Shown here: positions 19,485 through 29,100 of the stretch, in pieces
How the letters are laid out: each line of letters opens with the position of its first letter
Position numbering within the stretch: the first letter of the stretch is position 1
Assembly: GCA_900553465.1 (NCBI GenBank)
Contig: USDT01000004.1
Span: 54,190 to 118,189 of the forward strand
DNA length: 64,000 nucleotides
Source: an uncultured Prevotella sp.
GTDB taxonomy: Bacteria > Bacteroidota > Bacteroidia > Bacteroidales > Bacteroidaceae
Direction: 5' to 3'
The notes under the pieces: generated by a model
Database searches by the model: none
What the model was told of the DNA's origin: nothing
Seen by the model: the letters and a program-made list of their open reading frames with translations, nothing else
Program-made: the position numbers and the translations under genes

Positions 19485-19925
19485 ATGAGAAAATTTACTA
19501 AAGTTGTCGCAGCATTGTCTGTAACTACATTGATGTTCACAAGTTGTGCGTCTTACCAGAAGACAGCTCCGGTTATGGGTGTGGGTGATAATGTCATCGC
19601 CACTTATGTCGCAGCTGACCTGGACTATGCAAATGCCAAAAAGGTAGAGGGAACAGTAGAGACAAAGACTCTGTTTGGCTTTATCCAGCTCAACAAGAAC
19701 GGCAATAAGACTCTTAAGAGTTCCAACCGTTACAGAGGATTGGGCAAGAGAGAAGCCCAGGCTCTTTATCGTGCAAAGGAAAGTTCTAATGTTGACATAA
19801 TACTCGAACCGGAGTTCGACAAAGAGAAACACAGCTATTTCTTCGGATTGTACAAAACATCCGTGACAAAGGTGACAGGTTGGGGAGTTAATATAAAAGG
19901 TATAAAAGAAGATACTCGCAGATAG
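19485..19925 (+). CDS. Small lipoprotein, unknown function
   Basis: 146 residues from ATG 19485 (MRKFTKVVAALSVTTLMFTS then Cys: a clear lipobox LMFTSC). The frame upstream to 19452 would spoil the signal peptide. The mature part is mixed alpha/beta with a conserved-looking core 'VIATYVAADLDYANAKKVEG' and a repeated-looking ALYRAKESSNVDIILEPEFD. Predicted to be anchored in a membrane facing the periplasm or outside. Family not recognised. Monocistronic. Confidence 0.85.
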   Translation: MRKFTKVVAALSVTTLMFTSCASYQKTAPVMGVGDNVIATYVAADLDYANAKKVEGTVETKTLFGFIQLNKNGNKTLKSSNRYRGLGKREAQALYRAKESSNVDIILEPEFDKEKHSYFFGLYKTSVTKVTGWGVNIKGIKEDTRR

Positions 19926-19978
19926 TTTGCTTTGTTTTCTTATTGCTGTTTGCATTTTCATAACAGTGGTAAAAAACG

Positions 19979-20016
19979 GCCCGGCTCCGGTTTTCGGAAG
20001 CCGGGCATTTTTGTTT
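19979..20016 (+). terminator. Rho-independent terminator
   Basis: GCCCGGCT (19979-19986) with AGCCGGGC (19999-20006) plus inner CCG/CGG, followed by ATTTTTGTTTTC. Confidence 0.88.
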
Positions 20017-20340
20017 TCTTGTGCCATTGCCTTACGGCTTATGCGTGGACAGGCTGGTTCAGCTTTGTGGAATGTGGCTTTTCTTCCGGTGGTTTTACGT
20101 CTTTCGTGCCGTCAGATACTGTTTTCAATGTGTTATTCTCCGGCTTCTTTTTCTGCGGAATATGCCTGTCAGTGATGCTGTTCTGGTATGTCTTTATCAT
20201 GCTTTATACGGGCTTTTAATAAAAATAAACACTTTTTTGAATGTAAAAGCCTGAATTTGGAATCATATTTCAGATTCTTTTCAGAATTCGACAATAATTT
20301 CGCAGCATGAAACAATAATCAGAACTAACAACTAAAAATA
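20017..20340. other. Gap, nothing recognised
   Basis: Several short overlapping frames here have no coding character. No consensus TAnnTTTG box was found ahead of the next gene. Confidence 0.4.
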
Positions 20341-21690
20341 ATGTATATGAAAGGAAGATTCACTATTTTAACACTCATGATGGCGATGTTCATCATGGTA
20401 TCGTGCGACAACAATGATTCTTTTGACGACGGTAAGCTGAGCGAGAAGCAGGTGCCTAAGGCTGTGCTGGCTGAGTTTGAGGAGAAATATCCCGACGCTA
20501 CAAACGTCACATGGGCCAAGAAATATGATTCGTATGCCGTTGCAAGTTTCACAACAAGCGGACAGCAGACATCCGGCAAAGACCATACGGCATGGTTTGA
20601 ATGGGGCACTGGTAAGTGGAACATGACCGAGGTGGAGATGCCATACAGCATGATTCCCGAAGCAGTGAAGACCGCATTCGAAGCCAGCGCTTATTCCAAG
20701 TCGCCGTGGGTGAGAGACAACGAGGTTGATTTCCTCCAGAGACCGGACAACACAGAAGCACTTTATGTGATAAACGTGGAGAAGAAGGAATCGGGCGTTG
20801 AGACAGAGATGGAACTCTATTACACCGCTGCCGGTGTGCTGGTGAAGGAGATTGCCGATGTGGACAAGGACAATGACTATCACGACTACCTGCCGCAGAC
20901 ACCGTCGGATGCCATCAACGCATGGCTCAATACAAACTATCCGGGTGCCCGTATGGTGGACATGGAGCGCGAGCACAACTCCACAGAGATTGAGTTTGTG
21001 TGCAACGGACTGAAGTACGAAGCCGTATTCGATGCGTCAAACCAGTGGGTTTACACCAAGACCGACTTCGGCCGCAACTACGCCAGCCTCGTTCCTGAGG
21101 TGGTGATGACTGCTCTCACCGGCAAGTACAGCACAAGTGAGTGGCGTGTTGAAGACGCCGAGGAGTTCGAGTCTGCCGCAAACCACTACTTCAGCTTCGA
21201 GCTTGAGCGTCTGCAGAGTGCATGGAACGACGAGATAGATGTGTATATCAGCGTTGACGGAACATTCATCGAGCGTCCGCAGAATCCGGAAATTCCCGGT
21301 GGCGAAGGTGGCAATGTGCCCGTGGCAGAAGACCTTCTGACCTTCATCCAGCAGCAGTACAGCGGTGCGGTGGTGATAGGCAAGGAGTATGACGACGGTC
21401 TGCTGGAGATAAAGATCAGCCACAACGGACTGATAAAGGAAGTGAAGTTCAATGGCCGCAACCAGTGGGTGAAGACCGAGTACGATATTTACAACTACGA
21501 GGACCTGCCGCTGGCAGTGAGAACAACGCTCGAGGCCGACAAGGATTTCCAGAAAGTGAAGATGGAGATGGAGGCCACCGAAACACCTTCGGACACTGTG
21601 TACAAGATTGAGATAGAAACCGCACGTGCCGAAGTGCAGTACACCATAAACGCTGCGGGCACTCTCCTTCACAAGGAATACGACGACTGA
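20341..21690 (+). CDS. Lipoprotein with three PepSY-like domains
   Basis: 449 residues (447 if the second ATG at 20347 is used). Lipoprotein signal ending MVSC. After it come three copies of a PepSY-like unit (the Bacteroidetes 'beta-lactamase-inhibitor-like' fold): about 30-150 starting KQVPKAVLAEFEEKYPDATN, about 180-310 starting TPSDAINAWLNTNYPGARMV, and about 325-449 starting AEDLLTFIQQQYSGAVVIGK. Each has the helix, then YP/YS, then strands pattern and ends with a D/EGxxxE turn. Related periplasmic proteins are thought to bind or inhibit proteins, but no activity is known. It is monocistronic. Confidence 0.85.
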   Translation: MYMKGRFTILTLMMAMFIMVSCDNNDSFDDGKLSEKQVPKAVLAEFEEKYPDATNVTWAKKYDSYAVASFTTSGQQTSGKDHTAWFEWGTGKWNMTEVEMPYSMIPEAVKTAFEASAYSKSPWVRDNEVDFLQRPDNTEALYVINVEKKESGVETEMELYYTAAGVLVKEIADVDKDNDYHDYLPQTPSDAINAWLNTNYPGARMVDMEREHNSTEIEFVCNGLKYEAVFDASNQWVYTKTDFGRNYASLVPEVVMTALTGKYSTSEWRVEDAEEFESAANHYFSFELERLQSAWNDEIDVYISVDGTFIERPQNPEIPGGEGGNVPVAEDLLTFIQQQYSGAVVIGKEYDDGLLEIKISHNGLIKEVKFNGRNQWVKTEYDIYNYEDLPLAVRTTLEADKDFQKVKMEMEATETPSDTVYKIEIETARAEVQYTINAAGTLLHKEYDD

Positions 21691-21779
21691 TAAATGTCCG
21701 CAAGTATCATGTTGCGCTACAACCGTTTGTCTGACGGTATATATCAGACAGTTTGATCGATACTGAGTTCACAATACCC

Positions 21780-21837
21780 GATCCGCCGGCATATGTCAAT
21801 CGGCTCACAGCTGATACTGCCGGCGGATCTTTTTTTA
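21780..21837 (+). terminator. Rho-independent terminator
   Basis: GATCCGCCGGCA (21780-21791) with TGCCGGCGGATC (21818-21829), perfect 12-bp stem, followed by eight T. A second hairpin TGTCTGA/TCAGACA precedes it at about 21728-21751. Confidence 0.9.
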
Positions 21838-22711
21838 TCTTCTTACGGGTTTTCAGATACAGAAAAAAAGTTGTTCCGTTTTCTCCATTACGCCGTACGG
21901 ACGGTTCCCTCACGTAATGACAAACTCACTTTGCCACAACCGGTAAATCATCACCGCAAGGCCGGGGCTTCTTTCCCGGGTTTCTCTTCACTCCTCTTGT
22001 CAGTGTTTTCAAAGAAAACTCAGGCGATGGACTTACAGTTTTTCTTGACTTTTTTTTGACAAAATAAAATCGCAAAAGAGAAGTAAGGATATGTTAAATC
22101 AGACCTTATAAAGACCCTTTCAGCCCGTACCATATCGCCACATACCCTGTAGTGTAATCCGTAATGATTCATCCGGCATTCCGATTATGCCCATTTGAGC
22201 CTGTGGTTTCGGCTGTTTTAGGGTGTGATATTACGCATTTCAGGCCCTGAAACGGGCAATATCACATGCCGAAACGGTACTTATTGCAAGATGAAAAAAT
22301 GGCTATTGAATGTAAACCGCTGATGTTCAGTGTTTTGTGTGACCTTCTTATTTTTCGCGTATTTGCGTCCGACGGAGAGTCTGCCCGCAAAAACTCGCTT
22401 ATTTTTAGGGGTAGAATTGAAAACTCTGACGAAAAAATCGCAAGACGCTTGAAATTTGAAAGTGCCCGGATTGCCTTGCTTTCAGCAGAAAGAAACAATG
22501 CTTATCGGGGATTGAAACAGCGGTTTTTCATATAAATCAATTTTCCTTTCATGTCTGCCGATTTTTGTTCAGACGGCAGATCCGGACATATATATCACGT
22601 CTTTGCATACAGCCGGTGTGTTATTATTCCTTTGGCAATGCTTTCACTATATTTCTATAATATAGGATTCGGCTCGACATTGCCAATCCAAACAAACAAA
22701 AGTTTCTTTGT
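21838..22711. other. 0.87-kb gap dominated by a family II repeat
   Basis: Contains copy B of the family II repeat (22001-22510). No credible gene: short frames here differ from those in the other copies of the repeat. Confidence 0.5.
22001..22510 (+). repeat. Dispersed intergenic repeat, family II, copy B
   Basis: Begins CAGTGTTTTCAAAGAAAACT and continues with GGACTTACAGTTTTTCTTGA, then CTTTTTTTTGACAAAATAAA. The same blocks open copy G (63917 to window end) and, slightly altered, copy E (41994). Middle: palindromic 'TTTCAGGCCCTGAAACGGGC' (22227-22256). Right part: CTTATTTTTCGCG and TTGCGTCCGACGGAGAGTC (about 22347-22383), shared with copy E at 42336-42370. Confidence 0.7.
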
Positions 22712-22743
22712 CTTGTCAGTGTGCTCGCCTTTCACTATATTTG
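22712..22743 (+). promoter_or_regulatory. Promoter of the beta-lactamase gene
   Basis: CTTG (22712-22715), 20 bp, TATATTTG (22736-22743); leader only about 25 nt to ATG 22774. Confidence 0.6.
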
Positions 22744-22773
22744 CAATATCAATTTATTTTTTTGTCTTAGAAT

Positions 22774-23658
22774 ATGCGTGTAAAACTGTTTTTCTTGCTT
22801 CTTATGCTTCTTCTGCCGTGCCGTTCGTGGTGTGGCGGTGTGTCGTCGTCACTCGGTGAGCGCATCGATTCTTTGCTTTCAGGTAAGCGTATGACCGTCG
22901 GCGTGTCGGCCGAGTGCGGAAGTTTCAGTTATGTAAAGAACGCCCGGGTGCGCTTTCCGCTCATGAGTGTGTTCAAGGTGCACGTCGCCATGAAGGTGCT
23001 TTCCGACCTGGCGGCCAGCGGAACGAGCCTCGACACCATAGTGCATGTGGAAAGAGCAATGCTTCGTGAGAACACTTACAGTCCGCTACGCGACGCCCGC
23101 CCCACGGGAGATGTGGATATCAGCGTGGCGGAACTAATGAGATACAGTGTGGCGGAGAGCGACAACAACGCATGCGACATACTCATCGCCATGGCCGGAG
23201 GAGTGCGTCAGATAGACCGCTACGTGCGTTCGCTCGGCGTGAAGGACTTCCGTCTGAAGCACAACGAGGACGGTATGCACCGCGACCTCACCAACTGTTA
23301 TGACAACTGGAGTCGTCCCGAGGCCATGACGCAGCTCATGAAACTGATATTCGAAAGCAATACGCCGCTCTACGAACCCCTGCGTCGCATAATGGCAACC
23401 ACCGTGACGGGTGCCGACAAGATACGCGCCGGTGTGCCTGACGGTTTGCCCATAGCCCACAAGACGGGCAGTTCGGACCGCATAGATGGTATAAAGACCG
23501 GCGACAACGATGTGGCCGTGGTGCGTATGCCGTCGGGTCGCAACTGCTACATCACGGTCTTCATAAAGGATTCGGCCGAGAGCGACGCCGTCAATGCCTC
23601 TGTCATAGCCTCCGTGGCACGCGAGATTGTGGCCGAGGTGGAGGCGCGCGGGCTTTAA
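22774..23658 (+). CDS. Class A beta-lactamase (CfxA/CblA-like, subclass A2)
   Basis: 294 residues with signal peptide MRVKLFFLLLMLLLPCRSW. All class A landmarks are present: Ser65-x-x-Lys68 in SVFKVH (SxxK), Ser129-Asp130-Asn131 in VAESDNNACD (SDN), the omega-loop Glu165 in KHNEDGMHRDLTNCYDNW, and Lys230-Thr-Gly in AHKTGSSDR (KTG). The omega loop and overall pattern fit the Bacteroidetes group that includes CfxA, CepA and CblA, mostly cephalosporinases; the exact spectrum cannot be told. No mobile element flanks it, so it looks resident in the chromosome rather than recently acquired. Confidence 0.92.
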   Translation: MRVKLFFLLLMLLLPCRSWCGGVSSSLGERIDSLLSGKRMTVGVSAECGSFSYVKNARVRFPLMSVFKVHVAMKVLSDLAASGTSLDTIVHVERAMLRENTYSPLRDARPTGDVDISVAELMRYSVAESDNNACDILIAMAGGVRQIDRYVRSLGVKDFRLKHNEDGMHRDLTNCYDNWSRPEAMTQLMKLIFESNTPLYEPLRRIMATTVTGADKIRAGVPDGLPIAHKTGSSDRIDGIKTGDNDVAVVRMPSGRNCYITVFIKDSAESDAVNASVIASVAREIVAEVEARGL

Positions 23659-23680
23659 GTGCTTTCATGTCCGCAAGTGT

Positions 23681-23700
23681 AACCGCGCTGTGTCGCGGTT
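23681..23700 (+). terminator. Weak hairpin after the beta-lactamase gene
   Basis: AACCGCG/CGCGGTT with a 6-nt loop, followed by a second GC hairpin, but without a T-run. Could reduce read-through into the GH140-like gene. Confidence 0.3.
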
Positions 23701-23776
23701 CGTGGCGGTGCTTCGCGCCAAGTGCCGCCTCACTTATATAAACCTGATAATCTGCTAATCAAAACAATAAAACCTT

Positions 23777-25255
23777 ATGAACCTCAGAACACTTTTTCTC
23801 TCCGGCATGCTGGCTTTGAGTCTTACGGCCGGTGCCGACGGCTGGAAAGGTCGTCCCGTAGACTTCTCCCACGGCCGCATCGTGGTGTCCGAAAACCATC
23901 GTTTCCTGCAACATGAGGATGGCACACCCTTCTTCTATCTCGGCGACACAGCCTGGGAACTGTTCCACCGCCTGTCGCGTGAGGAGGCAGATACCTATCT
24001 TTCCGACCGCGCGTCGAAAGGATTTACCGTCATACAGGCCGTTGCCATAGCTGAGCTCGACGGCCACACTGTGCCAAACGCATACGGACACCTGCCTCTC
24101 AACGACTTCGACCCGGCGTCGCCAGCCGTCGCCGACGGACCCGACAATGACTATTGGGACCATGTGGACCACATCGTGGCATGCGCAAACGCCCTCGGTA
24201 TGTATGTGGGAATGTTGCCCACGTGGGGACGCTACTGGCATGAGGGGGCGGGAGTGCGCGACAACCGTCCGCTGTTCGACGAGCGCAACGCCGAGATTTA
24301 CGGCGAGTTTCTCGGACGGAGATATAAGGACAGCCGTGTGATTTGGATTCTCGGAGGCGACCGCAATGTGGACAACGACAGTCAGAAAACCGTGATACGT
24401 GCCATGGCGCGCGGACTGCAGCGCGGTCACGGAGGTACGCAGCTCATGACGTTCCATCCCATAGGCGGGCAAGGCTCGTCCACATGGTTTCACAACGACG
24501 AATGGCTGAGCTTCAACATGAGGCAGAACGGTCATAACTCCGACTACACCGGATGCTACAGCAATACGCTCGAGGATTATCGACGCACGCCCGTGAAACC
24601 CGTCATCGACGGCGAACCGCTCTACGAGGACCATCCGCTATCGTTCGATGCCTCGCGTCTCGGCTATTCCATATCGTCGGATGTGCGCCGCCCTCTATAC
24701 TGGGATCTCTTCAACGGAGCATGCGGTCACACCTACGGACACCACTCCGTGTGGCAGATGTTCGACTCCGACAAGGGCCGCCACCCTATAAACAATCCGC
24801 TCTGCACGTGGCGTGAAGCCCTTGGCCGTCCCGGTTCGGGACAGATGATGCACGCCCGCCGGCTCATGGAGTCGCGCCCGTACTTCAGCCGCGTGCCCGA
24901 TCCTTCGCTCATAGTCAGTGCCCGTGTGGCGCAGTCGGTGCCCGGTGAAGGCCGTTACCGCCTCGTTGCCACGCGCGACACAGCCGGAACATACGCAATG
25001 GTTTACGTGCCGTCGGGCCGACGTTTCGCAGTAAATACCTCACAGTTGCGTGGCAAGCGGTTGAAAGCATGGTGGTTCAATCCGCGTGACGGTAAGGCAA
25101 CCGCCATAGGCACATTCGCCAATGACGGCAATCCGTTGACCTTCGCACCGCCCACCGACGGCGAACTGACCGACTGGGTGCTCGTGCTCGACGATGTCTC
25201 ATGCCGCTATCCTGCACCCGGAAGCCGTCGGTGGAAAGGTGACTGGAGCCGTTAG
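23777..25255 (+). CDS. Secreted GH140-like glycoside hydrolase (DUF4038 family)
   Basis: 492 residues with signal peptide [20 protein letters not shown]. The TIM-barrel DUF4038 domain spans about 30-375, with '[20 protein letters not shown]' and '[17 protein letters not shown]'. Predicted catalytic acids are Asp195 in WILGGDRN and Glu280 in [10 protein letters not shown]. The C-terminal ~90 residues are the beta-sandwich (putative collagen-binding type) domain usually attached. The characterised relative, GH140 apiosidase BT1012, acts on rhamnogalacturonan II; specificity here is not provable. No susC/susD pair lies nearby. Confidence 0.85.
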   Translation: MNLRTLFLSGMLALSLTAGADGWKGRPVDFSHGRIVVSENHRFLQHEDGTPFFYLGDTAWELFHRLSREEADTYLSDRASKGFTVIQAVAIAELDGHTVPNAYGHLPLNDFDPASPAVADGPDNDYWDHVDHIVACANALGMYVGMLPTWGRYWHEGAGVRDNRPLFDERNAEIYGEFLGRRYKDSRVIWILGGDRNVDNDSQKTVIRAMARGLQRGHGGTQLMTFHPIGGQGSSTWFHNDEWLSFNMRQNGHNSDYTGCYSNTLEDYRRTPVKPVIDGEPLYEDHPLSFDASRLGYSISSDVRRPLYWDLFNGACGHTYGHHSVWQMFDSDKGRHPINNPLCTWREALGRPGSGQMMHARRLMESRPYFSRVPDPSLIVSARVAQSVPGEGRYRLVATRDTAGTYAMVYVPSGRRFAVNTSQLRGKRLKAWWFNPRDGKATAIGTFANDGNPLTFAPPTDGELTDWVLVLDDVSCRYPAPGSRRWKGDWSR

Positions 25256-26070
25256 CGCTTTCCGTGATGTCGTTTCTTCCGATTGTCACACCGGTTTGCT
25301 ACGTGTCCGTCAGGCTGTGCCGACATATTATTGTTGAGGCTTCGGATGCATAAATATGCCATCACGGAAGTAAAAAAATCTGACGGATAAGATTCTCAAA
25401 ACAGAAAACGAAATACTATCCACGGCCACGGTGCGGAAAGCAAAAAAGGTTTTTACGCAACCGTGTGCCGTCCGTCGCATAGTGGTCCGCACACCGCCTG
25501 CGTGCCAAACGGCCTTTTTCGCATCGCCGTACGGGCCATATCACACTATGAAATGTACCATATCATGGCACGAAACGAACTATATCATGACATGAAACTG
25601 GCTTTATTGCAGTGCGGAACGGGCCGTTCCGCACCGTGTTCCATTGGTTCGTGAAATACATAGATGAACAATCCGCTAATTATTAATGGAATATGCAAAG
25701 TTCCTAAAACTCGCGTATTCGCGACCGGAAGTACTCCTGTACGCTTCTGCGCAATTCTAATGCACTTGACGTTACATAATTATTTATAAGCCGTATCCGT
25801 TTTTGCATAAATATACATATTCGTTCTTGTTCCGCCTTCTTTTACGGTCTGTGTGCTTGCAAAGTGAAAGGAATGATATTTTGTAGATTTTATGGCATTT
25901 TTATTTTATAAATATTGCCTTATTTACTATATGTTATAAAAATCAAGCTTTTTACTTACATATATTATATTTTTATAGCAAAATGTATGCGTGATGTGAT
26001 AATTTGTTACATCGTCTGAATTTTTTTGATGAAAGATTTTGTATGTTTTATCATTCTGAAACAATTTTTC
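25256..26070. other. 0.8-kb gap: family I repeat and AT-rich tract before gltB
   Basis: 25347-25817 is an inverted copy of the family I repeat. 25830-26070 is very AT-rich with no gene or clear hairpin and leads into the gltB promoter box. Confidence 0.5.
25347..25817 (-). repeat. Dispersed intergenic repeat, family I, copy C (inverted)
   Basis: Read on the minus strand it aligns block by block with copy D: CTTCCGGTCGCGAATACGCG (25731-25712), TGCGAAAAAGGCCGTTTGGC, GGTGTGCGGACCACTATG, TTTTCTGTTTTGAGAA and TTTTTTTACTTCCGTG. Both ends carry TGCATAAATAT or its complement (25804-25814 and 25347-25359), giving an imperfect terminal inverted repeat and a length of about 470 bp. Confidence 0.75.
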
Positions 26071-26078
26071 TATTTTTG
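26071..26078 (+). promoter_or_regulatory. -7 box of the gltB-gltD-asnB operon
   Basis: TATTTTTG, with a poor -33 candidate TTTA 20 bp upstream (26047-26050). Leader about 70 nt, AT-rich. Confidence 0.5.
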
Positions 26079-26156
26079 CACGACAATAGAAATTATTTGA
26101 GAGAAATATATTTCATATCGATAGTTTTAGTGGTAAAAAGATAAATTTTTAATAAC

Positions 26157-29100
26157 ATGACAATGTCGGAAAGAACAGGATTGTATGACGCATCGCACGA
26201 ACACGATGCTTGCGGAGTGGGCATGATAGTGGATATTCACGGCAACAAGTCGCACGAACTGGTGGATTCGGCTCTCAAAGTGCTTGAGAACATGAAGCAC
26301 CGTGGGGCTGAAGGTGCCGACAACAAGACCGGCGATGGTGCCGGAATAATGCTCCAGATACCGCATGAGTTCATTCTTTTACAGGGTATTCCTGTGCCCG
26401 AGAAGGGCAAGTATGGTACGGGTCTGGTGTTCCTTCCGAAGGACGAGAAGGAACAGGCGGGCATGCTCAGCATAATGATAGAGGAGATTGAGCGTGAGGG
26501 ACTAAACCTGATGCATCTCCGAAATGTGCCCGTCAATTCGTCGGTGTTGGGTAAGGACGCGCTGGCTACCGAACCGGACATAAAGCAGGTGTTCATAACC
26601 GGTGTGACAGATGCCGCCAACATCGACCGCACGTTGTACATCATACGCAAACGCATAGAGCGCCGCATCAGGCATAAGGATTTCTACATCGTGTCGCTCT
26701 CGAGCAAGAACATAGTTTATAAGGGTATGCTGTCGTCGGTACAGGTGCGCGAATATTTCCCCGATCTCACACAACCGTATTTCACAAGTGGTCTGGCGGT
26801 GGTACATTCACGCTTCAGCACCAACACGTTTCCTACGTGGAGCCTGGCCCAGCCGTTCCGTCTGCTGGCGCACAACGGTGAGATAAATACCATACGAGGC
26901 AACCGTGCGTGGATGGAAGCTCGCGAGAGTGTGCTCTCTACTCCGGCTTTGGGCGATGTCAGGGACATACGTCCTATCATACAGCCCGACATGAGCGACA
27001 GTGCTTCGCTTGACAATGTGCTGGAGTTTTTCGTCATGTCCGGACTCAGTCTGCCTCATGCCATGGCGATGCTTGTCCCCGAGTCGTTCAACGACAAGAA
27101 CCCTATCAGCGAAGACCTCAAGGCTTTCTATGAGTATCACTCCATATTGATGGAACCGTGGGACGGCCCTGCCGCGCTGCTGTTCAGCGACGGACGCTAC
27201 GCCGGAGGAATGCTCGACCGTAACGGTCTGCGCCCTGCGCGCTATCTGATAACCCGCAACGACATGATGGTTGTGGCCAGTGAGGCCGGTGTAATCAGTT
27301 TCGAACCGGGTGATATAAAGGAGAAAGGACGCCTCCAGCCGGGCAAGATTCTGCTTGTGGATACACAGGAAGGCAAGATATACTACGACGGAGAGCTGAA
27401 AGACAGTCTGGCTTCGATGAAGCCCTACAGGCAGTGGCTCTCGGCCAACCGCATAGAACTCGACGCCCTGCGCAGCGGACGTAAGGCACCGAACAGTGTT
27501 GACGATTACGAACGTCGCCTGAGAGCGTTCGGCTATACACGCGAGGATGTGGAGCAGATCATACAGCCCATGAGTGCCAAAGGCTCCGAACCGACGGCCT
27601 CCATGGGCAACGACACACCGTTGGCTGTGCTGTCCGACCGTCCGCAACTGCTCTTCAATTACTTCCGTCAGCAGTTTGCGCAGGTCACCAATCCGCCGAT
27701 AGATCCTATCCGCGAAGAGCTGGTTATGTCGCTTACCGAATACATCGGTGCCGTGGGTATGAACATTCTGCTGCCCGACGAGTCGCATTGCAAGATGGTG
27801 CGTCTGCCGCATCCCGTGCTCACCAACACGCAGCTCGACATCCTCTGCAACATTCGTTACAAGGGATTCAACACTGTGAAGCTGCCCATCGTCTTTGAAG
27901 CGTCGCGCGGAAAGGCTGCTCTGCACGCCGCACTCAACGATCTTTGCAAGCAGGCTGAGGCATCGGTGGACGAGGGCGTGAACTACATTATCCTCTCCGA
28001 CCGTGATGTTGACGATACACATGCCGCCATACCGTCGCTTCTTGCCGTGAGTGCCGTGCATCATCATCTTATTTCTGTGCAGAAGCGTGTGCAGACAGCG
28101 CTAATCGTTGAGAGCGGAGAGATACGCGAGGTGATGCATGCTGCACTGTTGTTGGGCTATGGAGCAAGTGCCATAAATCCGTATATGGCGTTCGCGGTGA
28201 TAGACGATCTGGTGAAGCGCAACGAGATACAGCTTAACTATGAGACCGCCGAGAAGAATTACATCAAAGCCGTCTGCAAGGGCTTATACAAGATAATGAG
28301 CAAGATGGGCATCAGCACCATACGCTCATATCGCGGAGCAAAGATATTCGAGTCCATCGGATTGGGCGAAGAACTGTTGCGCGACTATTTCGGAACTACC
28401 GTATCTACGGTCGGCGGAATAGGTCTGGAAGAGATTGCACGCGACTATACTGCCTTCCATGACGAGGGCTTCCGGCCGGCTGACGCGTCAGGTCTGTTGC
28501 CTCATGTGGGCCTTTTCTCCTATCGCAAGGACGGTGTGAAACATGCATGGAACCCTGTTACGATATCCACTTTGCAGCTTGCCACTCGTCTGGGAAGCTA
28601 CAAGAAGTTCAAGGAATTCACATCTCAGGTCGACGGGAAGGAGAGCGAGATATTCCTGCGCGACTTCTTCGACTTCAAGCGCAACCCTATTCCGATAGAA
28701 GAAGTGGAGCCGGTGGAGAACATCGTGCGTCATTTCGTGACGGGAGCAATGTCGTTTGGAGCCATCAGTAAGGAGGCTCACGAGGCTCTCGCGCTTGCAA
28801 TGAACGAGCTGGGAGCACGCAGCAACACCGGAGAAGGTGGCGAGGACAGCAGCCGTTTCCACGATATGGTGGACGGCATTGCGCTCAACAGTAAGACAAA
28901 ACAGGTGGCATCAGGACGTTTCGGTGTGACTGCCGAATATCTGGTGAACGCCGACGAGATACAGATAAAGGTGGCTCAGGGTGCCAAGCCTGGTGAAGGA
29001 GGACAGCTGCCGGGCTTCAAGGTGAATGAGGTTATTGCCCGAACGCGTCACTCCATTCCCGGAATATCACTCATTTCTCCGCCACCTCATCACGACATTT

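Noticed and set aside
20017..20340. Small hydrophobic ORFs (82-95 codons) after the lipoprotein terminator
   Set aside because: Overlapping frames rich in Phe, Cys and Ser; one starts inside the preceding terminator region; no promoter.
22001..22510. Family II repeat as an insertion sequence with a transposase
   Set aside because: No frame is conserved between the copies and none resembles a transposase.
26808..28067. 419-codon minus-strand frame inside gltB
   Set aside because: Antisense to a fully conserved enzyme; Arg/His/Val-rich shadow.
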